64,000 nucleotides of DNA from Gliomastix tumulicola (taxonomy: Eukaryota > Ascomycota > Sordariomycetes > Hypocreales > Bionectriaceae): contig BCHX01000008.1 of NCBI GenBank assembly GCA_001599755.1, positions 558,001 through 622,000 on the forward strand. The letters are read 5' to 3'. This document shows positions 22,548-33,199 of this stretch, piece after piece. Position numbers and translations under genes: made by a program. Under the pieces are notes generated by a model that saw only the letters and a list, made by a program, of their open reading frames with translations, was not told the DNA's origin and ran no database searches. Position 1 is the stretch's first letter, and each line of letters begins with the position of its first letter.

Positions 22548-25209
22548 ATGGAACTACGAAACATCCTGACTGCGGCTGCTTTTCTCCCACTCATCGTGGA
22601 GGGGAGAATTCATAGGCAAGAGGGTCTTGAGTGCCAGCTGCAGAGAAAAGAGGAATACTGACATCTTTAGGGAGGCTGTGGTTTCGAAATACAATGTCGT
22701 ACGAACGATCTTGATCGACTCCGATACTACGCCCCTGCAGGTCGGCAATGGCAACTTCGCGTTTGGAATGGACAATACGGGCATGCAGGTGTGTGGTCTG
22801 TAATTGATTGGCACTAGCACCGGCTAACAGGTGTCTCGTTGTTGGCAGACATTCCTCCCTTTCAACACCTTGTCCAGCTGGGCGTGGCACAACGACTCCT
22901 TGCCAACCAATGGGTACGTGAGCTCAGCAGAATGCTGGAGGGAACGACGAACGCTAATGGGGCAACAACAGAGAAGAACTCAGTGACTACGAGGGCGTCT
23001 CGATGCTCACCCACGGCCGGAACGTATCCTACGATATCCCCGATCCCAAGCTCCCCGAGATTTCGCAGTGGATCATCGGAAATCCCAACCGAGTCAACCT
23101 GGGACGCATCGGGCTCAAGTACAAGGGTGATTTCCTCTCCGAAGCAGATATCTCCTCGCCCCGGCAAGAGCTGGATGTTTGGAATGGTGTCGTCACGTCG
23201 GAATTCGTGGTGGACGGGCGGCAAGTTAAAGTCGTTACGCAGGGCGATCTTGAATCTGACGCCGTGGTATTCAACATCGAGTCTGATCTGGTTGCGTCGG
23301 GAAGTCTCGAGATTCTCCTTGACTTTCCGTATCCTCCGATCCACACGACGAAGTACAAATACGAGGTTTTCGTTGGCGTCTACGACTTCCCGGCAAACCA
23401 CACCACAATCCTAAAGGAGAGCCGTGAGAATCGACATACCGCACACATCTACCACGAGATGCAGGAAACAAAATATCACGTCAATCTTCGATGGGCGGCT
23501 GACGCACCCCTTGCGCTCACTCAAGAAGAGCCCGAACAGTCCACCTCATTCAACGCCCACCGCTTCACTCTGGAGAATCGAAGGAACTCGTCCTCACTTT
23601 CGTTCACGGCACATTTCTCGCCGGAGAAGAGAGTGCCTTCCCCTCCTTCTGCGATTCAAAAGCGCACCGTGAAGGATTGGCACAACTATTGGAAGAAGGG
23701 AGGCTTCCTCGATCTGACCGAATCGACGAATACTGCGGCTGATGAACTGCAGCGGCGAATAATTTTGTCTCAATACCACGTGCGAGTCAATAGTGCTGCC
23801 AAGGGCCAGTCTCCTCAAGAGAGTGGCTTGATGAACAACGGCTGGTATGGGAAGGCTCATTTTGAGATGTTCATATGGCACAATGCGCACTGGGCGACAT
23901 GGGGACGACAAAGCTTCTTCGACAACATCTTCCCCGAAGCCTACACGAAACTGCTTCCTAGTTCCCTGGCCCGAGCTAAGTCGATGGGGTGGGAGGGCGC
24001 GAGATGGCCGAAGATGACTGAGTGGATCACCGGACGAAGCTCACCAGGAGGAATCAATGGATTGCTATTGTGGCAGCAGGTAAAAGACCTCAGAGTTACT
24101 CATGTATGCACGTTACTGACATGCAAAGCCTCACCCGATGCTTCTCGCATCATACGCCTATCAGGCTAACCCGTCGAAAGCGACTTTGAAGAAATGGGAC
24201 GAGGTCATTACAGCAACCGCTGACTACATGGCATCCTACGCGTGGAAGAACGAGTCTTCTGGCCACTTTGATCTAGGACCGCCGTGAGTAACCTTATAAT
24301 CTTTAGATATTGGCGGCAAGGCTGACTTTGCAGTTCCTATGGCGTCACTGAGAATACGCCCCCAGGAGGCACATTGAACTTGGCGTTTGAGGTGAGAATG
24401 AGTCCGGGAGCTCTCTGATATCTAGAAGTACACGAGGCTAATAATAGTTGAGTAGATTGCATACTGGCGTTACGGCCTCGACACGGCCCGAGAATGGAAG
24501 AAGAAACTTGGCCAACCGGTTCCAGAGAAGTGGACAACGGTGGCCGAGAATCTCGCACCGCCGCCCCAAGTCGACGGTCTCTACGCCGTCTACGAAGGGC
24601 TCAACAGCACATGGTGGGACGACCCGAAGCTCAACGCTGATCCACGTAGCTTGATCATGATGCAGGGCTTCATGCCAGATTCTCCCGCCGTCGATCCCGA
24701 AATCGGGCTCAAGACAGCGGACAGGGTTGCCGAGGTATGGACGGATGAGAAGATACGAGGATGGGGTCGACCAATCCTCGCCATCAACTCGGCTAGAGTA
24801 GGGAGGCCGGAGAGAGCCATTTATCATCTGACAGCGTACGACTACTGGCACTTCGATGATGCAGGTGAGTTATTTCTAGGGCAAGCAAGACCAAAGAAAT
24901 TGGACTAATCCAGTTATCACATAGGATACGCCGTGAGAGGAGGCGATGGTTAGTCTTTTGCCTGACACCAAGGTACCTCGTTGATGCTAACCGGACATAG
25001 GCGGTACACCTCCCCCCTTTATGCCAGGAAATGCTGGATTCTTATGGGCAGGTAAGTCAAAGCAACGACTCTGTTTCCTATGCAGATACTGATATCAGCC
25101 AGTCGCATATCTAGCAGCGGGATGGAGTGGTTCCGAAGGAGATGCTCCTGGTTTCCCGAAAGATGGGACTTGGGTTGTCAAATCTGAGGGACTGGTGAAG
25201 TCTCTATGA
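22548..25209 (+). CDS. Secreted six-hairpin glycosidase-like protein (720 aa)
   Basis: This is a secreted protein of the (alpha/alpha)6 six-hairpin glycosidase superfamily. The ten exons are 22548-22615, 22671-22788, 22849-22913, 22972-24079, 24129-24283, 24334-24391, 24456-24864, 24925-24948, 25001-25051 and 25103-25209. The signal peptide is MELRNILTAAAFLPLIVEG. The first intron starts with GC rather than GT (AG|GCAAGA..TTAG), and this is the only choice that keeps frame and gives IHREAVVSKYNVV. The N-terminal beta-sandwich (about 25-290) precedes the helical barrel with WYGKAHFEMFIWHNAHWA and GNAGFLWAVAYLAAGW. The catalytic acids and CAZy family could not be assigned; alpha-L-rhamnosidase- or GH65/95-like relatives are possible. 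It has many more introns than the giant genes further right. Confidence 0.82.
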
Positions 25210-25587
25210 GCTAAGGACTTGATACATGTATTTGGTTGGTCACATGGAAATTAGATTAGTTCGATCACATAAGCTTGATGATAGGAGGTACAATGCTCAT
25301 TTAGTAGGCTTCAATTTACAACTTGTCGGCCTTCCGTATCTAAGTAATACTAATCGTAGAACAGATGTGCGACAACTCTCGTCCAGCACATGTATTAAAG
25401 AAAAGTGGCTCATGAATAAAAGCCAAGGCGTCTAAAAAAGTAAGAAAATAAATAATAGACAAAAGAGAAGAAAGCTGAAAATCGTAGAAATGCTGGCAGA
25501 TGGTGTGTGGGATATTTAGATGAGAGACTCTGCGTGGTATTTCTCGCTACTCTCCCATCCTCTCACCGCTGAAACACCGTAATGCAA
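25210..25587. other. Intergenic (convergent)
   Basis: This AT-rich 3' flank is shared by two convergent genes. Nothing else was seen. Confidence 0.55.
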
Positions 25588-27033
25588 TCAGCCAAAGGCG
25601 GAAAGAGCATCTCTGATGGCGCGGATACGTGGCGCATGTTCGCGAACAATAATCTCCATCTCTTGATCGATCCGACCAGCCGATGCCTGATACGACAGCC
25701 TCTGGCGAACGAAGTCTTGCATATACTCAGCACTCTCCCGGAGACTAGGTATATCATGGGAGGGCCGCGCGCCGAAGATGATGTTGGGCAATCCAGCATA
25801 CATGGCATTCAGCGCGAAAGCCCGATCGGCCAGCTGACACGCCGCTTCGAGTGCAGCTTTGCCGTTCTTCACAGCCATGTATAGCAGAGCGTGGTTGGGT
25901 TGGACGGACATGAGGCTACCAGTCATTTCCCAGCGCTTGTTGTCACAAGCCTTCTCCTTGAAATCAGTGATTGTCATAGTTATCAAAGGAGCTGCTCTTG
26001 GAAGAGCCCTGAAAGCATATTCAAAGTCATCGGCGATGTACATCAAAGCTTTCACACGATCCTCAACAACGGCACTTAGAGTAGGGAGGCCAGGTATGTG
26101 GGCGCGACGGAGACGGTCCAGATCACGGCTGACCTGCGCCAATGGGCGTGATGTAGTCTGATTCTTCAGCCACGCCATTCCAGAGTCTGCATGGGCGAGC
26201 TCGAAGGCTACTTCAGCATAGGCGCCGGTAGAGATCATCTTCAGAGCATTAATTGTGCTCTCTAGTTCGATACTCAGGGTCGCAGCGTCCCAGAGCAGAT
26301 CACGCGTCGCTCCATTCACTCCCTCGTAGGTAGAGTCAAAATCAGCCGGCGAGATGTGGCGATCAAGAGCCTGCTGCTCAGATGAGAGCATGCTGATCAT
26401 GTGATCGCGTTCCGCATCAGTGAGTGGTTCAATTGGGAAATGGTCGATTTGATCCAGGGTCTCGATAAACATGGCGGGCGTCTCAGGTAGGGCAGGAGAC
26501 TGCGGTTGCGGTTCGTTGCCAGGCATCATAACCATGGCAATGTAGGCGACGACGCAGCCAAAGAGGCCGATGGCAAGAAGGACGCGGCCTGGCGTGACCT
26601 TGGCATCTTCATGAAGTTGAACACCTCCATCAAGCTGGACATTCTCACCAGTGTCTGTATCCTCCTCGGTCTCGGTGTCACCGTCGTCGGCCTCGTCATC
26701 GCCATCCCATTCCCACACGTCGTCCCCTTCGCTACTCTCCGAAGTAGGCTGGGTTTCAGCATCTGAGGCTAGATGATCATTATCGAATACTTGAGTGGTG
26801 GCGTCCGACACGTCGCTTTCCTCGGGATCTAGAGCGTGGCCACTGGCAAAGACTGGAGCATAGCAAGTTGTGAGACCTCCAGTGCGCGTGTACATCACCT
26901 GCTGGTTGTTGTGGACGCCTAGCCAAATGCGATAGTCAGTCCCAGGGACCGACGGCAGGTTGGCGGGCTGGCGGGTTCTCGATGCTTGGTTGGCCCGGTT
27001 GACATTACCTGGGTGTGCACCTTGATAGTCCAT
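25588..27033 (-). CDS. Hypothetical single-TM protein (481 aa)
   Basis: This is an intronless gene with an uninterrupted ORF from an ATG at 27033. I do not recognise a family. The N-terminal half (1-145) is hydrophilic and very acidic in its last third (runs of D/E between about 85 and 135). One hydrophobic segment at about 152-173 (VLLAIGLFGCVVAYIAMVMM) could anchor it. The C-terminal 300 residues are predominantly helical with many Ala/Leu/Glu/Arg residues, suggesting a long helical bundle. There is no signal peptide, so topology may be N-in with the helical domain luminal or outside. The ORF length and amino-acid composition support a real gene. Confidence 0.7.
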   Translation of the reverse strand: MDYQGAHPGNVNRANQASRTRQPANLPSVPGTDYRIWLGVHNNQQVMYTRTGGLTTCYAPVFASGHALDPEESDVSDATTQVFDNDHLASDAETQPTSESSEGDDVWEWDGDDEADDGDTETEEDTDTGENVQLDGGVQLHEDAKVTPGRVLLAIGLFGCVVAYIAMVMMPGNEPQPQSPALPETPAMFIETLDQIDHFPIEPLTDAERDHMISMLSSEQQALDRHISPADFDSTYEGVNGATRDLLWDAATLSIELESTINALKMISTGAYAEVAFELAHADSGMAWLKNQTTSRPLAQVSRDLDRLRRAHIPGLPTLSAVVEDRVKALMYIADDFEYAFRALPRAAPLITMTITDFKEKACDNKRWEMTGSLMSVQPNHALLYMAVKNGKAALEAACQLADRAFALNAMYAGLPNIIFGARPSHDIPSLRESAEYMQDFVRQRLSYQASAGRIDQEMEIIVREHAPRIRAIRDALSAFG

Positions 27034-27396
27034 GATTGATAAGCTCGACTTTTTGATGTGGTTAATCTAGATTCGTAGACTTATCAATAGAGAGAAGGTA
27101 GAATCGGATGCAAGATTTGTCACCACGACCCCAGAGTGTTGTCAAGAGCAATGTCAAGAAAGCTGGCTGCTGCCTGTTAGCTGAGGGGTGAAGAAGAAGG
27201 GATGGAAAACCACAAGCAAGAGAGTCGCAAGGCTATTATACTTGTAACATGGAGCCCAATATCACAGTGGTGGGCTCGGAATCAGTAGTCTGGTGTTCAA
27301 ACTCCTTGCAAAAGTCTATGAAAGCGAGAATGCAAGGCAAAAGACCTCTCTGAAAATGATAACATGTATCATTTTATCATGGGCGTATGAGCACGC
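27034..27396. other. Intergenic
   Basis: This lies upstream of the single-TM gene. No continuation of the relic's conserved domain was found here in any frame. Confidence 0.5.
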
Positions 27397-27729
27397 TTAC
27401 CAGGCAACCTCACTCGACAGCCGAGCAAAAACGACCGGCTCGCAGGCAAATCTCCAGCTGCTCTCGTTTCGCTGCGTGTTTCGTTTCGCCCTCTCGGTGA
27501 GATTGAGAGCTATCTGCTTCACCTCCAGTTTCCAGGGCTCATTGTCGGTGACATCGCGGGCTGTAGCGTACGAGGCCGATCTTGTTTGCCCCAGCTTCGT
27601 GACGTCCTGCAGGATTGTGCTGTGGCTTTCTGGCCATTCGGCTTCTGGAACGTCGCTGAGGAAGTTGACGTGGTATTCCTTGCACAAATTCTCCAGTGTT
27701 TTCAGGTCCTTTGGCGCAATCGTAGGCAT
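27397..27729 (-). pseudogene. Truncated N-terminal fragment of a fungal accessory protein (110 codons)
   Basis: The ORF starts from an ATG and reads as a genuine protein. Its end, RNESSWRFACEPVVFARLSSEVA, resembles a conserved block of large fungal accessory proteins in which a Cys-rich segment and a nuclease-like domain normally follow. Here the frame stops immediately after this block. A GTAAGC donor lies exactly at the end, but no downstream exon with the expected continuation was found within 300 bp. I infer a truncated relic; a short functional protein is possible. It lies 0.6 kb from and divergent to the PD-(D/E)XK-like gene. The family assignment is from memory. Confidence 0.4.
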
Positions 27730-28297
27730 GTTGACTTGTGTGTTGTTGGGCTTTAGTGTATCGTGAGTATTCGAGTTTCAACACATGAGCAGAACATCGC
27801 AGTTCAGTACGGTTCAAAAAGCGACAGAATGGAGAGGAAGAAGCAGAATAATAACGACTGAGCATCGCGGACGTAAGCGTTTATTCACTAAGCGCCGAGG
27901 CGTATTTTGGTCACTCCCACGGCCGCCGTCCACGAGGCCAGCTGTTTCACCCGCGGATGGGCGCTTACCACGCCGTCGGAAACCGACGAACACGAGATGC
28001 ATGCCTTCTCGGCATGCATGGACTTTTGTATGTGACAAAAAAGGCATTCCCCTCTCACAGGACAGCTGAAGCCAGGATCAATATTTTTATTTGTCACTTC
28101 CCCCGCCGAATATGCATGTTGGTTCGAATATGTTTCATGTGCGGGGCCGAGGATACCACCCCCGTCAGAGCTCGGGAAAAGGGGCAGTGCAAGTACTTGA
28201 ATGTCAACCCTTTTTCCATTTTCCTCCGTATTCCATCCCCTCTTCAATTTTTGCAATTTTCTTTTCATTGTGAGACTCTTTGTAGATCACGAGCATC
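27730..28297. other. Divergent intergenic region
   Basis: This lies between the relic and the nuclease-like gene. The ORFs present are low-quality and overlap on both strands. No motif was identified. Confidence 0.45.
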
Positions 28298-30991
28298 ATG
28301 TCGCAAACCACCAACTCGTCCGGCTCAAAACCGCTCGACAAACTCAACCGGGAGTATCTTGCGAAACATGGCATTTCATATGAACCGAACCCGGGGGCTC
28401 GATTGGATCTACCCGAGCACGTTGCGTACTTAAAGAGCGCTCTGCTTGACTTCGAATATACCATATCCCATCGTTTAACAATCCCCGACGACATCCCAGA
28501 CATACGCGAATTTCAGACGGACGATGCATTCCGTAAGCTCCATAGCAGTGATGCTGAGAAGGCCGCCGTCCGAGGCAGCATCGAGAGGTGCAGAAAAGTA
28601 CAGGAAGAGACGCAGTCACTTATGCACGACGAAGGCGAATGGCAGAACCTATATCGGGAGCACTTCTTCAGGCCCCTGGCCGCCTCCGTCAAGCCCAGTG
28701 ATACAGACACCAGAAGGTAGTTTATCCCTTGTCGGTGACTCAGCCACCTTCCTGATTGAAGTCTTTCTAACAATGGCTATTGGCCGCTCATAGAGTCGCG
28801 CGTGAGAAATTCTACTATCACTCATTCGAACAGTAAGCATGCATCCAAAAGAAAAACCACTAGGCCACTGCTTTCTAGATATGTCTTTTCGACTAACTTT
28901 CGACGCCCAGTTTCTGGAATCGACACTGGACGCTTTTCAGCGAACTCCGGCCGACGTCGCAAGGGAAAGCTAAGCTAAGTGAGCCAAGGTCAGACTACGT
29001 AGCATGCTTCAAGGTGTTCAACGCCGACGGTAGCCTCCCAACGGACTCGCAGACCATAGCGGCCACGTTTGTCAAGCCTGCCACGGTTCCCTACGGTCGA
29101 TGGCCGTGGGCAAGTAGTCCAAGGAAAGGGCTCGTGAGTAGCTTTTCTTCCGCGGTCCTTGATCACCTTGCAGCCTACGGCCTCGAGCCTTGTGCGGCCG
29201 ACATGTGTAGAAGGAAGTTGAGGGCGAAGAGCGAGGACGAGAGGAAGCAGAAGTCCATGTGTTTCCCGTGGCTAGTTGTCGAGCACAAGCGTGCGAGGCA
29301 GGATATTGAGACTTGCTACTGCCAAACTGCAAATGGAGCGCATGCGGCGCTTACAATGCTCCAAGTATTAGCAAGACATGCACCGGGCTCACCAGACCAC
29401 ACACACATTCCGCCGGTGACAACTATCACAACCATAGGAGCAGATGTAAAGGTCTGGATAGCTTACGCAACAGACCTCAAAGGAAGCAGCGTGAGTTCGC
29501 CCATCCGAGTCCTTTTCCAGAGTCATGCAGGTTTTGCGTGCGTCTTACTTGATATCGCTGACAGTCCTTTAGAGGATGACTTCCATTTGGACAGGGACAA
29601 TAACGAGGCCGAGCGACATCATTAAGCTAGAGGCTATCCTGGAAAATCTGCATACGTACGCCATGAACGAGCTTCGGCCCTGGATATCGACCTACATCGA
29701 ACAATGGCTTGATTTGTTCCCGATGAATGGGAGTCCTCCTCCCCGTGCCATCAGCGAGAACCCGTTCCCAGAGTTCGAAGGCGCTCAAATCCTTCAGCCA
29801 GAGCTCGAGAAGGCTGCCGATCCCCAAACCCCTCAACCGGATCCATCTCGAGGTGCCGAACTCCAAAGCGCGTCAAAATCAGACATCTTGCATATGCTAC
29901 AAGCGGAGCACCGTCGGTTGCTAGGCGATGTAGCCGACCTCTTAAGAGAAACCCAATCAACACCGGGCAGAGACACACCTTCGGGGGTTTCCTTCGCGCC
30001 GCCATCGCCATCAACAGGACCGAGGCCAAGCAGTTCGGAGCCCAACAACCAACCTAAGTCGCCCTTCAGTCGAGATTCTGATAGCACCCGTCCGCCCGTC
30101 TATTCGTTTCAACACCACGCCCCATCAACGCCCACCCCAGTCTCGACACGATCTATGCCGGCGGACAAGACTCGACGACAACTCTTGCCGGTTCGATCAC
30201 AACGCGCCAAGGTTGCGGCTGCTTCTTCTGATAATCATCATCATAATTCCGACTCGAGTCCTTTCCCTTTTCAAGGAACTCCGACGCCTACCTCCGATAA
30301 CAAAGATGACAAAGGGAACGGTCTTGAAGACGGCCCCGTGGGAGCCCAGCGTGTAGGAGGCAAGAAACCTGGAGCATCTTCTTTTGGTTCCGACGCGTCA
30401 ACCTCTGGCTTTGGCTCCAATGTTCCAACCTCCGGCTTCGGTTCCAATGCTCCAGGCTTTGGCGGCTCTACTGCTCTAGGCTTTGGCGGCTCCAAGACTC
30501 CAACCTCCGGCTTCGGTTCCACATCGTCTAGGTCTCTCTTTGGCTCTCCTATACCCCCAGGTCACTTCGTCTCGGCTGCTTCAACATCTGGCCTCGATTC
30601 CAATGCTCCAGCACCTCACTTCGGCTCCGGGCCTTCAGCGGAATCTGTTGATGGAAATGATGCTGCGGAGCCAGATGATACCGAGCATTCAGAGTATGTC
30701 CAGGGGCCAGAATCCGCCGATGAGTCAGAATATGACGAAGAGTCAGAATATTACGAGTCAGATTATGATGACATCGGGCGGGTTTCCTCATCGCCGCCCG
30801 GCGGAAGAGCCCGAAAGAGCAGCCGACGGGTTAAGAGCCACGACGGGATATTTTCAGCCGCGAAAAGGGACGTGGAATCATTCCCAGGATCTCGTCGGAG
30901 AGATGCACAGCTCGACTTTGAAGGGAAGAATTTGAGCAAAGGCAATCAAGGAACAGGTCGAAAGCTAAGCGAGCTAAGGAGAAAGGCATAA
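28298..30991 (+). CDS. PD-(D/E)XK nuclease-like protein with FG-repeat tail (818 aa)
   Basis: Exons are 28298-28716, 28794-28832, 28911-29490 and 29573-30991 (introns of 77, 78 and 82 bp, all with good branch sites). The N-terminal 400 residues match a widespread fungal family with a restriction-endonuclease-like fold. The core FPWLVVEHKR (E277, K279) followed by CYCQTANGAHAAL is the ExK half of a PD-(D/E)XK site. The C-terminal half is disordered and Ser/Pro-rich. At about residues 610-700 it has eight FG dipeptides, mostly GFGS/GFGG in degenerate repeats, like FG nucleoporins. An acidic stretch and a basic tail (RRKA) that could serve as a nuclear signal follow. The catalytic role and target are unknown. 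Acidic and basic blocks plus FG repeats suggest a nuclear location. Confidence 0.75.
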
Positions 30992-31449
30992 TCTAATCTA
31001 GAGGCTGGTCAACGTTCGAGTTTTTTAAAGCGGCAATATAAATTGAATCTTTACCCAGTCCGCTGTTTGCTGTGTACCCGTGTAGCACCTTGGCTAAAGT
31101 GGGCGAGCGACGCCAGGCATAACCCCCAGAAGCCTGCAGTATTCGACAACAGCAGCCCCCAAAAATGATATCCGCGTCAGGCCGCCCACCACGTGACCAT
31201 CATCATCAGCTATTCGTTCCGATGTCACCTCAGCCAGTGCAGAACTCCTCACGCTCACGCGGCCCGGGTATTATCCCGATGCGCAAAGACGTGGCCACTC
31301 GTGGTGCCCAGCATTTCCCCTCACCTGAGCATTTTACCCCGCGGCATTTTTCCTCCCAGCATGTTCCCAGCACGTTCCCAACATGTCCATTCCCAGAAAC
31401 TAGGTTTTTCCCTCGCTCTTCCTCTTGATATCCTACATTGGATATCATT
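30992..31449. other. Intergenic with short degenerate repeats
   Basis: This contains a cluster of imperfect 11-20-bp repeats of the type GCATTTYCCC / GCATGTTCCC at 31309-31396, directly upstream of the next gene. No ORF is supported. Confidence 0.45.
31309..31396 (+). repeat. Degenerate GCAT-T-rich/CCC tandem repeats
   Basis: About six imperfect copies are visible (for example AGCATTTTACCCC, AGCATGTTCCC, AGCACGTTCCC) ending 54 bp before the ATG of the hypothetical gene. A role in expression is speculative. Confidence 0.4.
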
Positions 31450-32282
31450 ATGGAAAGACAGTTGAGAGAAATCGAACAGGTCCGGCTACATTTCGTGTCA
31501 CATGGTACACCCACCGTTAAACAGACCACGACATTGGAGAAGAACCTTCGCATATTCAACGAACACAGGGCGGACTGGATACACTTGTCATCTTCTGGTA
31601 AGAGCAGGCACAAATCGATCCAGACGATACTACGTACAATTCACCGGAAAGCCAACCTCGGACGTATTGCTCTTTATCTTGTGGCGTACGCAATCTTGCC
31701 CAGTTCATGGCCAAACTTGAGATCGTTCCTGTCCGAGTATGAAAAATGGTGGAGTCATGCCGTGATTCCTCAAGCATTCCTCGACCATGTTGAGACGTTG
31801 GACAGTCTTGCCGCTCCACAGCAAGGTAAAGGGCGCTCTCACATTCGACAGGATCATGTCTGATTTTTTTCCTTTCAGGCGTTGCCGCTACGGCGATCTC
31901 AGAGCATCCCCATAACGACCGCCCAACTGCACCTGCGAGCCCGAATACCAACGAGCTTATGATGCCATCAGAGACTGCGGCGAGCCATGAGCAGATTAAG
32001 CCACTGCTTATTATTAACGAAGCCGACGGAGCAGGACCTCTTCGCCCGACCAGTGCGAAGTCGACTGATGCAACCGACATGGAACTCTCGGATTACACGA
32101 GAGGACCTGTAGGATCTGTATACGAATTGAAGCCTCTAGAGGTGATCCGGGCACTCTTGGACGGGCAGGGGAGCGCTCACCTTACTATACCATACGCAAC
32201 TGGGCAACGACCGTTTATCACGTTCAGTTGCAGTGATAGGGTTGCCTTGAGACTCATATCGGATGGGAAGAAGGCGATGTAG
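31450..32282 (+). CDS. Hypothetical protein (259 aa)
   Basis: Exons are 31450-31825 and 31879-32282, joined by a 53-bp intron (GTAAAG..CTTTCAG) that keeps frame (..LAAPQQ|GVAATAIS). I recognise no family. The N-terminal 125 residues are basic and helical, with TLEKNLRIFNEHRADW and a hydrophobic patch (LYLVAYAILPSSW) that is probably a buried helix rather than a membrane segment. The middle is a polar linker. The C-terminus, about 50 residues, looks like a compact beta-rich unit (LTIPYATGQRPFITFSCSD). The 3' end overlaps by 29 bp the possible convergent small gene on the minus strand. Confidence 0.55.
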
Positions 32283-32655
32283 TACCGCTCACTACTTCCC
32301 CAATAAGCTGTGGCAGGAAGCAAGTATAACGCCATCCGCTTTGCCATGGTATTATTACGAGGTTATTCGTGTTCCCAACCATTCCAATAAACTCCCTCCC
32401 TTTGAATATCCGTACGCTGCCTGGTGTTTTCAGATCTAGCTCGACGACCACTGCGATCGGCGTGTCATCCGGGTCTGACTGGTAGAGATCTCCTCGGCGG
32501 TTCCAGGTAACAGATGTGCAACCCTTTCCAGTCTAGCGATTAGTTAGCCTCAACTTCACCCGCGATTGTTGCACTGCAGAGAAAAATACCGCGTCTTCGC
32601 ATTTTTGTAAAAGGTCATGAGTAGAACAGGGCCGGTTGACTTCGGTAACGTCCAT
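32254..32655 (-). CDS. Possible small two-exon gene (114 aa), frame uncertain
   Basis: A model with exons 32655-32590 and 32532-32254 is splice-consistent (donor GTATTT, strong CTAAC branch, TAG acceptor, phase 0). Exon 2 reads as a good protein (VVVELDLKTPGSV, EFIGMVGNTNNLVIIPWQSGW). However, the +1 frame of exon 1 (GPVLLMTFYKNAKTRYF) looks more protein-like than the modelled frame. The gene may therefore be frameshifted or have a different 5' structure. Its coding 3' end also overlaps the convergent gene by 29 bp. Function unknown. Confidence 0.3.
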
Positions 32656-33199
32656 GGCTTCAATAAATGTTGTGAGATGAAACCTTCAAGTGATGTCTAC
32701 AAGGTGAGAGAATGCTGTTTGGAAAAACGCCGCAAAAATACCACGATGATGCAGAGAATATAAATAAAGTCGTTGGGCTGCAACCACAAGGGCCATCTTT
32801 TTTCCGTCCTCTTTTTTCCCACTCTTTCTTTTCCCACCCTCTTTTTTCCCACTCTCTTTTCCTGCCCTCTCTTTTCCCACACTGTATTAATCAGCAAAAA
32901 CCGCACAACTAGATGGCAATTACGTCATTCACCATGGTATCAATCAAGCCCGGTATTGCTCGCCTGATTTCATCCATTATAGACAATAAGTGTTCCAAAT
33001 AACCTCTCAAAAGTCCAATAGTCAACTAGGCCCCATGGAAGAAACAAAGATCTACCCTGGGCGGTATGTGGCATGCATGGGAAGTTGAGAAACCACCATT
33101 CTCGGTCGAGGATGGGTACGAAAGCATGAACGGATACCTGGTTGGTACATAAGTACGTAGCATGGGTACGACACGACGTAGGAAAATCTCCATGCCCCC
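32656..33199. other. Intergenic with polypyrimidine repeat
   Basis: Apart from the polypyrimidine repeat at 32793-32881, nothing recognisable. The right part is the 3' flank of the dioxygenase gene. Confidence 0.5.
32793..32881 (+). repeat. Polypyrimidine minisatellite
   Basis: This is an almost pure C/T tract of about 89 bp built from five imperfect units of the form TTTTCCCACYCTCT. The minus-strand ORF through it is an artefact rich in G, K and E. The tract could form triplex DNA. Confidence 0.7.
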
